From Lepidodermella squamata (Eukaryota; Gastrotricha), in NCBI GenBank assembly GCA_047495785.1, contig JBLDXI010000028.1, positions 310,001 to 374,000 of the forward strand: a DNA stretch of 64,000 nt, given 5' to 3'. The notes under the pieces are model-generated. The model had not been told where the DNA came from. It did not search any database and saw nothing but the letters and a program-made list of their open reading frames with translations. Positions 1-10,386 of the stretch are shown in pieces. Numbering within the stretch: the stretch's first letter is position 1; the number at the start of each line of letters is the position of its first letter. The position numbers were made by a program, and so were the translations under genes.

Positions 1-135
1 TTACATTCAAATCGAAGCCATCCATAGTCAATAAAGTCGCAGTAAAGGTAGATTCTGAGCTATCAGATTTACTCGGTGTAACTATTAGGGGCTTAGACTA
101 TCAAGGCAAGGAATTAGCGATTCCACTCAGACACC
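1..135 (+). mobile_element. Decayed fragment of an RTE-like LINE reverse transcriptase
   Basis: In one plus frame around 40-100 the translation contains VDSELSD followed by a degraded GLRQG-like stretch. This matches the start of the reverse transcriptase insertion at 29953 (VDSELSDFFYVTRGLRQG). The copy is cut by the left window edge and soon loses homology, so it is a non-functional relic. The assignment rests only on internal comparison within the window. Confidence 0.5.
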
Positions 136-316
136 AGACACAATCTCACTATTTAAAGTCTTTATCAGTCTATTTCGCTGGACGTTGTCAAAAGTAGCCG
201 GCGAAAGAAGTTGGTTGTTGTAAAAATTGATGTGGAAATTTTTGTTTACCAAATTTAAAATATCTGGATTTCTGAATTTAGGAAATGCCCACTTGATTAT
301 AAAAGTAAGGGTCTTA

Positions 317-639
317 CTTTTAGCGGAACCAAATTTCACTGTTGCGGAACCAAATTTTGGAATTTTCAATGGGCCTAAAACCCATTTTCGAAGCTTTTAA
401 GGATGTTAGGAGTGATCGACATAATTTAAAATAAATTATCTTTGAATTCAGCGTGAAATTCCGTATATGACACATTCTTCACCATTGCCTTAATTTCGTG
501 GAATTATTCGAAAAGCGACCTTTTTCCTATCTAAAATTAGGTTCCGCAACATGCGGTACCATGGTACGTCTCATGGCGGATTTGGTTCCGCTACAGCCAC
601 ATTTGGTTCTGCAACTGGCGAATTTGGTTCCGCTAAAAG
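317..639. mobile_element. Short inverted-repeat element with GGTTCCGC subterminal repeats, copy 1
   Basis: The left side begins CTTTTAGCGGAACCAAATT and the right side ends with its reverse complement at 621-639. Inside each end the core GGTTCCGC (or complement) is repeated: twice on the left near 322-355 and four times on the right near 540-635. There is no coding capacity. A second full copy lies at 45867-46182 and a relic at about 54280-54376. Looks like a non-autonomous DNA transposon; superfamily not recognised and no clear target duplication seen. Confidence 0.6.
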
Positions 640-974
640 ATATTCTGTAAAAGTAACATGGCTATAAAAATGCTAAATCCGCGTTCGTAGGTTTCACAAA
701 GTTTTTCGCAAAATGCTAAGTTGGAATAAGTTGGGCCCACGACAGAGCGAGCCAAAAATGTCAAAAAGAATTATTCTAAATTACGGCTTTATTGACAAAA
801 ATAGTAACGCTTACCTGTAGCATTAGGCAAAATCTTGGGCAAAATAAATAAAAATTTCTACTTGGGTAGAATGCGCCGTACAAGCCTTCATTAGTCCAGA
901 TAATGCTGTGCAATATCGCATTTTTGGACTAACCCAGCAAAATTGTCTATAACATTATGGCGGTTCTTGACGCC

Positions 975-1260
975 GTTCTGCTATCGCTAATTGCATGCGA
1001 GGCTGAAAGATTGTCGTAAAAAAAGTGCGTGGACAATAATTGAAATGAGCACGGCCGAACATCGCACGCGTTGTAGTCACCGTCACCTCGAAGACGCGCG
1101 AAAATTCATGGCAATTATTATCAGGCTCCTATATTGCGCAATCATCACGCTGCTAATATTTAAAAGCAGCAAAAACCACCTGTATACATCTTGTCGATTA
1201 GTTTTTTCATATACTTTTTTTCACAGTCGCAGAATCGCAGTAGTGACGTTTGCGTGAATC
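975..1260 (+). promoter_or_regulatory. Upstream region shared by the two tandem Cys-rich genes, copy 1
   Basis: This block aligns with 4795-5074, which precedes the second gene. Shared landmarks are TGCTATCGCT versus TACTATCGCT, GATTGTCGTA, GTGGACAATAATTGA, GAAGACGCGCGA, TTGCGCAAT and TTTTCACAGTCGCA just before the start codon. The last motif looks like a 3' splice acceptor (TTTTTTTCACAG) and could be a 5'-UTR splice or trans-splice site. No clear TATA box is seen. Role as promoter is inferred from conservation and position. Confidence 0.45.
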
Positions 1261-3638
1261 ATGGTGACGCGAATGGATGTGTTTGCCGTCACTGGTTTCG
1301 TTTTGCTGATTTTCTACCTCGTTGCCGTGAAGAGCGATCCTACATGTGAGAATTTGCCTGAAAATATCCTATCCAAATTAGATATAACTCGTTTACTTAT
1401 TTATCATTTTTATATCCTGTGCTATAATGGGAAGAACAGTTGTTCATCATATGCATTGCAATTTTTGGTTCTACGACAAATTAGCCAGAATTTTACAGTC
1501 AACGACAACTCAGCTAAAATTCAAAGTTTAATTTTAAATAAATTAAAACGACATTGCAGCCAAAACTCAGCCGAAAATTCATTAATGTCATAAAAATGGG
1601 CAATTAATTGCGTAATATCAATCAAATGGTTCGAGAGGGCGTCTGGGAACGATCGCAGACCCGGCGGAATAAATTCTAATAATTTAAAAAACTTGTCAAT
1701 TCCTAATTGTTATGTTATTTTGCAGTTCGATGCATCGACTCGGTGACCTTGGCCTTTGTCGGCTGTCGCCCAGCATGCCAGGAGCAACTCGGCGAGACGC
1801 CACTGGGTCCAGCATTAGAGAACGAGAACTTTTGCCGCTTTGGGGTCGGTTTTGCGAAAACCTAAAACAATTGAAATTAAGAATTTTAATCGTATTTCAA
1901 TCGCTTGCTTTTAAATTGCCTAAATGAACTATTGATTAATTATTTCAAATTATTACTGTGTTCCGTTTTTAGATTGCGTATGGATGCTATGAGGGTGAAG
2001 TATTGAAACAATGCTTAGGCGATAACATGGAGTGTCCGAGTGACCAGGTTAATGTCTCAAATTAACTATGTACCATTTTGATGATCTATAACTCTGCTTT
2101 TACCTATCCTGCATCAGATTACGCTTTCTATTGGTGATGGCGCTTTTTTCGGCGACAACTACGATGGTTGCTTGTTGGGAATTGATGCAACTCCACAGCC
2201 GCCTACTTCAGAACCAACGGCCATGACTCCAGAGCCTATTATTACGACTCCACCTCCTGAGCCAACGACTCCCTCTACAAATGTAAGCCTTCTGAAAATT
2301 TCAAAAATATGTTAAAATGCTATGAAATTAATGTTACTAAAATCGGCCGTTACATTTTAACAATGGCTTTATTTTCCCCTTTTTTCCCAGTCGAAAAATG
2401 ATCCTTCTCTCACTCTGCGCACAGCATCAGCTGAATTCTGCGTTTTTCAATAGATTCATCATTTTTAAGCGACTTCTAAAAAAATGCGCAATTTTATATA
2501 AATTTAAAAATGTACGATTCACCAAATATTAATTTTCAATTATATTGAAAATTTCGAGGTTGAAATGTTAGCTGGTGTTATTAGGGCAAACGTGGTTTTT
2601 AAAAAGTCAATCATTCGATGAGACCCTCGTGGATTTATTTAATATTTAATACTATTTTTCTAATAATTTTCCGCATTCAGACCTTTGGGCGATGCATAAA
2701 CCGGGCGGATTCGCAGTACGTGGGCTGTCGAGACGGCGGATGTCTGCCGGGCGAAATTTCACTCGGTGGAGCTAACAAGGGCTGGAAGACATGCACACGA
2801 GGGGTTTGTTTCCTGCGATGATGATGATGTTCATTATCGCATTCTTATTTGTATGAATAATTATGGAATTCGTTTGATTTTTATTCAATTTTTCCAGGGT
2901 GCAAAGCGTTGCCTGAAAATAACGTCGAAGAAGCTTCGTTGCCTCCCGAACGATTTGCCGTGCGGAGATAATGAAATTCAGGTAGTGACATTTGAACTAA
3001 AATTTGACCGAATTTTTGGATTGACAATATCATTTTCAACAGCTTCCTGGGCTTTTCAATTACTACAAGTATTTCGGACGCAACTATGTCGCCTGCATGA
3101 ACTTGCCGATCGTGGTAAATAAACGCATAATTTCTCTTAGTAAAATCAGAAATCAAAATGTTGTGGAACCACTGAATCTAAAATGTTCTATGATTCGTCG
3201 GAAGGTTTGAAATTTGACTGGTTGTCCCAAAACATTTTCACTAAATTTCCGCGACACGCACCATTTATTTGTTCATTTTTCGCTAAATTTTGAAGACATC
3301 AAAAATTGAGGATTCCCTTGCTAATTGTTGAAGAAATTTCAATTTTCTGAAAAATCAATCTTTTCAATTCATGTATACAGGAACATATCAGGTGTTACAA
3401 GCGTGGGACTGCTCAAGTTGTCGATTGCCGCAAAAAATCGCAGGGCTGCAAAACCGGCGAGGTTCGTCGCTCTCTGATTTTCCTCTGGTCAAGATAATAG
3501 CAGTGATGTGTGTTTTTCCAGGTCGCAGGTCGTCTGACATATCGCAACGTCGACAAGTGTTACGCCTTTCGTCAGGGCTCTGTCGATGTAACACGTCCCG
3601 GGCTGGGTTGGTGGTGGTATTTTGATAGAGATATATAG
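1261..3638 (+). CDS. Secreted modular Cys-rich protein, paralogue 1 (unrecognised family)
   Basis: Nine exons are inferred: 1261-1345, 1726-1844, 1973-2047, 2118-2282, 2681-2803, 2898-2981, 3043-3114, 3381-3461, 3522-3638. They join without a stop to give 306 aa. The first intron is phase 1 and all others phase 0. Residues 1-25 form a signal peptide (FVLLIFYLVAV). The rest is a series of Cys modules of the type RC-x9-C-x5/8-C, each followed by a short exon with a Y-x-x-C end. Exon 4 carries a Thr/Pro-rich linker (TPEPIITTPPPEPTTPST) likely to be O-glycosylated. The neighbour at 5075-7610 is a clear paralogue. I do not recognise the family; an extracellular structural or defence protein is only a guess. 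AATAAA lies at 3859. Confidence 0.75.
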
Positions 3639-3858
3639 AGATCGAGAGGGTTCGGCAGATAACACAGTTGAAAGTCAAGATGCGGAAGCCGTTATTAATT
3701 GACGTGGCTGAAATCCATGATAACATTTTGATGATTATTTTTATTATTTTTTCGTTTTTCTTGCGCTTATCTCACGACAACGAAATTCTGTCGTCACTGT
3801 ATGAATTGTGGCCAAATTGTAAAAGTTCAGGATGAGAATTATTTTCGTGAAACATGGC

Positions 3859-3864
3859 AATAAA
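3859..3864 (+). terminator. Polyadenylation signal for the first Cys-rich gene
   Basis: AATAAA about 220 bp after the stop codon at 3636-3638, the first good match downstream on this strand. Confidence 0.4.
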
Positions 3865-4205
3865 CTTTATTTATGACAATAACTTCTGGTTTTAGCCACC
3901 CTCCACGGGTAATTCAACAAGCAAAATATTCGGCTCTGTGTATTAGCGTTTCCGAAAGTCATTTAAAACTTGAATCTTCATTTGTCTTATTATGTAGCAA
4001 CATCGGTGGCCGGCTAACAGCCGTCAATGTGGTCAAAACCAGCGCTGTTCCGTCTCGCAGCCAATTTTATCATGAAGTTGAAGGCTTGCTATTAAAAAAT
4101 TTCCTGATTTTTCAAACGGTTTTGAGCCTATATTAATTCATCAATAAATACCTATATAAATGCAATTTTCTCCTCTAATTTTTGAATTACACTTGATCCT
4201 ACAGA

Positions 4206-4380
4206 GCAGATATCGATTCCAAGTATCGCTTTTAAAAATCAGTGATTTTCCCGATATTAAGCCGCCCTGGAACCTAACATATTTTCTACGTAGTTTAGGA
4301 AACATTTAGTGCGAGGACGCTGAAATTTAGTGCTGGAACCTCATTTTTAATGGTGCCAATATTCTGAGTTCGTTGAAAAT
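4206..4380. repeat. Dispersed repeat, copy 1 of 2
   Basis: Shares GATATCGATTCCAAGTATCG and TTTAGTGCTGGAAC with 5341-5555 in the same orientation and order. Lies in the interval between the two Cys-rich genes; the second copy sits in an intron of the downstream gene. No ORF. The spacing differs between copies, so this is an old transposon relic or low-copy repeat. Confidence 0.45.
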
Positions 4381-4794
4381 AAACATATTCCTCTATATAT
4401 TGTAAACGTAGCGATATTTTTAAATTCGCGGCCCATCAATTTCGGCATTTTGTCTTTGATCGACGGCAAATTTGACTTGAAAATTTGTCAAACCGCGACA
4501 TTGATCTACACGAATATTGCTACGCCTGCAATATTAAATAACTAATTGAACATTAGTTATCTGACATTTTCCATTGAATTGCTTACAGATTTATTGTTCG
4601 AAATTATAGCAACGTTCGGCTGGCTCTCTCCGCCACTCAACTTCTGATGCGGGAACGGCAGCTCAACATAATGATATAGGATTATAAAACGCGGCACAAG
4701 TATGACTAACAAGTTTGTAAAAGTCCGATTCTTTCAAACGAAATTTGTCGTCTTTCCCCGAAAAATTGTCCAGAATAAAATGACGGTGATTAGC

Positions 4795-5074
4795 CGTTCT
4801 ACTATCGCTCATTTGACGAGAGGCCCAGATTGTCGTAATATAGGTGAGTGGACAATAATTGAGATGAGCACTGCAAAGCACGAGCGCCGCAGTCGCCTCA
4901 TCGGTGAAGACGCGCGATATTTATTGCAATTATATTAAGGTGCCTTTATTGCGCAATACCTACGTATGAGGCAGTTTAAATACGGCGGCGGAAAATACTG
5001 TTAAAACCAGCCATTCGTTATTTTCTTCTCGTTAAAATTTTCACAGTCGCAAAAGTTGCAGTTGCAGTTTAAGC
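4795..5074 (+). promoter_or_regulatory. Upstream region shared by the two tandem Cys-rich genes, copy 2
   Basis: Aligns with 975-1260 (see there). Conserved pieces include GATTGTCGTA, GTGGACAATAATTGA, GATGAGCAC, GAAGACGCGCGA and TTTTCACAGTCGCA immediately upstream of the ATG. This shows that the tandem duplication carried the 5' flank with it. Confidence 0.45.
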
Positions 5075-7610
5075 ATGTTGCGAAAAACCAGAAAATCGTT
5101 TGCCGTCGCTCGTCTCGTTTTGCTGATTCTTAACCTCGTCGCCGTGATGGGCCATCCAGAAGGTGGAGTTTTTAACTTGGAGGAATAGAGATCACTATTT
5201 TTACCTAAATTTTTACCTATTTTTTACCTAAAAATCGGCCATGTTATAGGTCCATCAGGATTAGATTATACTCATGATCCTGGCATATTTACTTTATGTT
5301 GTTTTTGTCACGTGTATTTCTATCAAATTCATCATATAGTAACGATATCGATTCCAAGTATCGATTTTACAAATCAGATCCCGATATCAGTCGTCTTGGC
5401 CCTCCCTGAAAATCCCAGGATGAGGGAGGGCATTGGTATATCGATCAAAAACCGAAAACGCCGAACTCGCTAAGTATCTGAGAGATGAAGTGCCAGGGCG
5501 CTTAAATTTAGTGCTGGAACTTCATTTTGTGTGGTGCAAATATTTGGACCCATTTTAAATGCTCTGATTTTCGATTTTTCAATTCAATTAGGTAGCCTGA
5601 CGAACCCCTTTGCAAATTTTGAATCTTTTGTGAAATGTCAGGGCCGTTTACTAACGGGAGAAATTCGCACATATCGGCGTGTATATTAGATATGAATCAT
5701 TCACTTGTGAATATTTATAAGAGTTCTTGCAAAAATTAGTACAAATTTTGAGAAAACAAGATATATAATTAATAAAATTCCAGTTAGATGCATCAACTCG
5801 GCGACCTTGGACTTCATCGACTGTCGCTCGGCTGCCACATCATGCAAGGCGCAACTGGGCGAGACTCAACTGGGTCCATCAATGTTAGAAAATTGCAACT
5901 CCGGGGTCGGTTTTACAAAAGCTTACCTACAAATTGAAATGATGAATTTCAACCGTTTCAATTTGTAGCTTAATAATCATGAATTTTTAAATAATTCATA
6001 CGTTGTTCCTCTTTTAGCCAGCCATTGGTTGCTATGCTGGCGCAGTGTTGAAACAATGCATAGGTGATAACATGGCGTGTCCGTATAACCAGGTTAATAC
6101 TCTCAATATATTACTGTACCATTTTGATCATCTATAACTTTTCTTTCGCCACATGCTAGAATTCGATTCGGTATAGCGGTAGCACTCTGTTCAGCGATAA
6201 CTATGCCACGTGTAGGAATCCACATCGAAATGTGAGTCTTCTGAAAATCTCACAAAGTGAAAAAATGCTAAAATTAATACCTCTCATTTATAATATTTTT
6301 GTTTTTTTTTCTCGATTTTCTTTAGGCTGTAATTGGCTGTTTCGTAGGAGGTACCCTGCAGAAATGCGGCCCAGCTTCAACGCCATGTGTAAGCGACCAG
6401 GTACGTATAGTATATGATAAAAGTGTGGTAAAAGGCCTGCTGTTTTTATTTATCCTTCTCTGCTTTTAATTCAGGCGACCAAGGTCACGTACGACAGCGC
6501 TAGTAATTACGACGACAACTACGCCGAATGCATGAGCCACATGCCGCAAATTCCTCGGACTGTAAGTCTGCAGAAAATTTCAAAAAAAAAATTCAAAAAT
6601 GCCAACTGTTTTCTGCTGGTGTTGCACGGTTAAATTTTGAAGCAATCGAAATTTATTGATTTGTCGATTTTTTCATTTTCAATTTGATTTTTCTATGAAT
6701 ATTTAAAATTTATACAATCGAGCTTTTATTTTTATTAATTCTTCATTTCTTGGCCATAAGACGTACGAGCGATGCATGAATTTGGAGGATTCGCAGTACA
6801 TGGGCTGCCGACCTGGAAACTGTCTGTCAGGCGAAATTTCACTCGGTGGACCTAAGAAAAGCTGGAAGAAATGCATTCGAGGGGTTTGTTTTTCCACATC
6901 TTGGCACCGAATGTGCCTGTTTCAATCAATTTTCTTCTAATTTATGCAGCATGCAAAGCGTTGCTATGACAAGGCATCGAAAAAGATTCGCTGCATCCCG
7001 GAAGAATCTTCGTGCGATGTTGAGGTTGAGGATGAAGTAAGATTTTCGCGGTTTCCATCAAGTTCAACTCAATTTGTTCTATTCCTGAAATAAAAGCTTC
7101 CCGGCGCTTTCAAGTCTTACAAATATTTCGGCCGCAACTACGTCGCCTGCATGAACTTGCCTCCTGTGGTAAATCTACTAACATTTTCTCGTTATTTTAT
7201 TGAAATTTCTAAATTTTCATTTTAAAATAAAATTTCCTTTGATAATTTGACCGGCATTTGCTGAAAAAGTGACAGCTAGAAATTCGAAATGAACAAGTTT
7301 TGCTTATTTCTCATTTTGATCATTATAATTTCTGAAATTCTAGGAACACATCCGGTGTTTCAAAGCTGGAACTACTCAAGTGGTCGATTGCCGCAAAAAA
7401 TCCCATGGCTGCAAAACCGGCGAAGTTTGCTCTTGAACGGCATTTCATCATTGTACTATTACCCTTATATTAATTTTTAATTAGGTCGCGGGTCGCGAAA
7501 CTTACGAAAATGTCGACATGTGTTACGGCTATTTGCAGGGCAATCTGAATGTGCCAGATGGCAAGTTCAACAGATTAGGTTCGCCGGTCATCAACGTTCG
7601 AGGCTCGTAA
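5075..7610 (+). CDS. Secreted modular Cys-rich protein, paralogue 2 (unrecognised family)
   Basis: Eleven exons are inferred: 5075-5162, 5784-5905, 6018-6092, 6160-6231, 6326-6400, 6475-6561, 6761-6883, 6950-7036, 7097-7168, 7344-7424, 7485-7610, giving 335 aa. A signal peptide is followed by the same Cys modules as the gene at 1261. Matching stretches include DSQYxGCR, GEISLGG, YKYFGRNYVACMNLP and CRKKSxGCKTGE. Relative to paralogue 1 it has one additional exon pair (6326-6400 and 6475-6561, one extra module), and it lacks the Thr/Pro linker. All internal introns after the first are phase 0, which allows module gain or loss without a frame change. Two acceptors end in AAG (6760, 7096). AATAAA at 7722. 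Function unknown. Confidence 0.75.
5341..5555. repeat. Dispersed repeat, copy 2 of 2
   Basis: Direct-orientation match to 4206-4380, lying within intron 1 of the second Cys-rich gene. Shares the GATATCGATTCCAAGTATCG and TTTAGTGCTGGAAC blocks; the middle part is longer here. Confidence 0.45.
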
Positions 7611-7721
7611 CTCATCCATTGAAAGCAGATGCTTGATTCTTCAAAATGCATATCTTTATTGACCTGAGACATTTATTGAACTTATACTGAATAACGTTTC
7701 CTTTTTTCGCCCATATTAACG

Positions 7722-7727
7722 AATAAA
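7722..7727 (+). terminator. Polyadenylation signal for the second Cys-rich gene
   Basis: AATAAA 112 bp downstream of the stop codon at 7608-7610. Confidence 0.45.
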
Positions 7728-7797
7728 CACCTGGTGTATGACCGATGATCTTGCCCGTTGTTTTATTTTCTGTCTAATGTGTTTTCGCTCTATCGGT

Positions 7798-8435
7798 GTG
7801 GGGTAACTTGGCCGGAAATATGGTTTTTTGAACCTATTACGTCTCCGGTAACTTGTTTCGCTTTAAATTTTATACCAAAAAAATCTCCGTTCCATTCTCA
7901 ATCGATTAGTCAATATCCGGTCGACGACCGATAAAGTCAATCGATTCTGTGAAGGTTGAAGTGATCTTGACAAAGTGGGGTAACTTGGCCGCATAACTTG
8001 GCGATGAACCATCTGGCAGAAACTAGGGCGATGATTCATCACGCCCTCTCATATCTAGGTCAAATTTTAGTGCGCATTTCGCACGTTAAAAATCGCCCAA
8101 GTTACCCCACAAAATTCAGGCAATTACCGCTCGCAATTGCGACATCAGTTTTCTGAGTTCAAGGTGTCATTTGAAAGATGTAACCGAGGGGAACCTTTCT
8201 GTGAAATCGCCGTCTTCCTCCGATCCCACTATTCCTTGTTATAAATGCTCAAAATCTCAGCGCCTAAAATGAACGAGTTGGTACTGACTTTCCTTGTCAT
8301 TTAAAAAACGATTTTCGAATTCGGGAGTTGCAGCTCAGGTGGCAAGGAATGTTCCTATGAAAAAAATTTCGTGAACAAGATTTTTCTCGATGTAATATCG
8401 ACCAGAAGGCGACTTTTACGGCCAAGTTACCCCAC
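7798..8435. mobile_element. Non-coding element bounded by GTGGGGTAACTTGGCC inverted repeats
   Basis: GTGGGGTAACTTGGCC occurs at 7798-7813 and 7975-7990 on the plus strand and as its reverse complement at 8095-8110 (one mismatch) and 8420-8435. The four copies therefore make two nested inverted pairs. No ORF of note lies between them. A lone related core (GTTACCCCAC) is at 43510. This is the layout of a non-autonomous DNA transposon with subterminal repeats. No target duplication was identified. Confidence 0.5.
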
Positions 8436-8618
8436 TCAACGGTAGTTTTTGTTTAATTTTTGCATGGTAAGTAAAGCAGGTCTGATAACCAAAAATAACA
8501 TTTCAACCTAACGCATCCGACCAGTCTCGTTTTTGAGCTTTTTAGTTGATTTTAGCAGGGCCTATCCGATATCTTCAGTCCAAGCGATAAATCATTGATA
8601 AATCATTGACCTTATAAG

Positions 8619-9098
8619 AACAGCTTGGCCTTGATGGAATCCGTTTGCTTATTTGTCAGCAGGAAGGTCATTGATAACTATCGTCCCAAAGAGCCGAGGC
8701 CGTCTATCATCAACGAGCAACGAGTCGTGTACCATTTTAAATGTGCTCGGTGTGATGCTGATTATGTCGGGATGACATCCCGACACTTACACCTACGCGT
8801 TGAGCGTGGACATAGATACACCGAAATCGGTAAACACATGCAGAGCCATGGCGTTGCGAAAGAGAAGATCGACAAGAATTTCAAAGTGCTAATGAAAGGA
8901 CGAAACAAATGGGACTGCCTGATCTTAGAAATGTCGGCAATTAGGAAGATAAAGCCTAATATGAATAAGCAAACGGATTCCATCAAGGCCAAGCTGTTTA
9001 CAGAGCCCATTTTTCATGAAAAATGCAAGCGGACAATCAAGCAGAAAATTAGCCGGAACTGCAGGAGAGCTCTGGGGATTTTAGTTTCTATTATTTAA
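8619..9098 (+). mobile_element. Penelope-like element remnant: GIY-YIG endonuclease domain
   Basis: An open frame to the stop at 9096-9098 encodes a GIY-YIG nuclease of the Penelope-like retroelement type. The diagnostic stretch is VVYHFKCARCDADYVGMTSR: a CxxC finger, then YVG (the YIG element) and TSRHL. Further on come a K-HMQSHG segment and IKPNMNKQ, also typical. No reverse transcriptase is found upstream, so this is a 3' fragment. A perfect 35 bp inverted repeat flanks the domain (8619-8653 and 8964-8998). As a result the N-terminal residues (LMESVCLF) are translated from the antisense of the C-terminal DSIKAKLF code, and the true start is lost. Confidence 0.7.
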
Positions 9099-10386
9099 GA
9101 TGAAATTAGGATCGTATGAGCCATTTCATTTTCTTCGTCAGACCCGCGCGGCATAAAACAGGTGTTCAAATTCGCTAAGGAATACAAAGTAGACATTTCT
9201 ATCATGCTTTTGCGTATTTAGATTACTTTTTGCTCTACGCAACCATGTAGTGTGAATTCCTTACTTTATTTCGAATAATTCAAGCTAAATAATAAATTCT
9301 GAAAGTGAAAACGCATCAATCATCAACCAGCACCGCGCCCGCCACCGAACTGTACTAGGTCCATAATTCTGCACCCGCTGCTACTTTCGACACGCGGGCC
9401 GTAGTTTGAGATAGAACTACCGCCTCAATGAGCATACAAATCTCATCTAAGAAGGACACTCGCAAAAGACTTTTACTGACTCTACCATAGCAAAAATTGA
9501 AAGTTGCTTGCCATTTGACAATTATATCTATATCTAATATACGCATTCTTCTTTGGAGCCTGACGATGGCCACTTTCTGGCGGAAACTGTTGCTCCATCA
9601 CTCTTTAAAATAAGAAAGGCTGTGAAACTGCCATTGCTTTAGAGCAGCTTCTGGGTGTTCCTGATGATTGCCGAACCCACACGATAACGCGACCCATGTC
9701 ATATCTAAATACGATGTTAGGATTTTCTTTGTTCAGTTGTTTCAGATAACATTTAACGGCATGCATTTTGTATATACCCTAACTAAGTCGCTGATTTCCC
9801 GCAGGTGACTGATGTTCCACAGCGTTGATTTCTCGGTTTCTTGACTTTATTCGCCCAGAACTTTCCTCACTATTGCAGTCATCATAATTTGTTCAGATCA
9901 CTTGATTCCTGTTTTGATTATTTCTGGGGATTTTCACGTACGCCTTGGTTGAGAGGCTCTCATACTAGTAGGTCTAATGGCGACTGCGGTCCGAGAAAAT
10001 TTCTTGGATCAAGAATTACTTGAAGGTTGAAGGCTGAAGATAAGGTTGTTAGGAATGCTAAAGTAACCTGGGAAAGCCGAATAACCCTGCCTAGCCATAG
10101 AGAACGTAGAGCGCAAACTTGTAGATCATTACGTGTTCTCCATGTGCCAAAAGCTGAGATCATTAGTATTGCAGAAAGCTTTTCGACGTTAATGAAGCCC
10201 AAATGCATCCTATAATTAGACTCAGAAATATTAATTTCTCACGTCCCGATCTGAAAAATGACACAGTTGCACGTGGTTAATTATTAATTCGCACGCCACC
10301 CACCTGAAAGTTGAATGACTTCAACCTCAAACTGCCCAATGATACGAAATGCATAGCTAAACGAAAATATTGACAGGGAAGAGAAA
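9099..10386. other. Interval without a supportable gene
   Basis: Only short open frames with no recognisable domain or splice-compatible continuation. Sequence between the Penelope remnant and the receptor start; it may contain the receptor promoter near 10300-10386, but no TATA box is evident. Confidence 0.4.

Noticed and set aside
991-1257. 88-codon plus frame upstream of the first Cys-rich gene
   Set aside because: The aligned block before the second gene is conserved as DNA, but its frame is not kept, so this is regulatory or leader sequence rather than coding.
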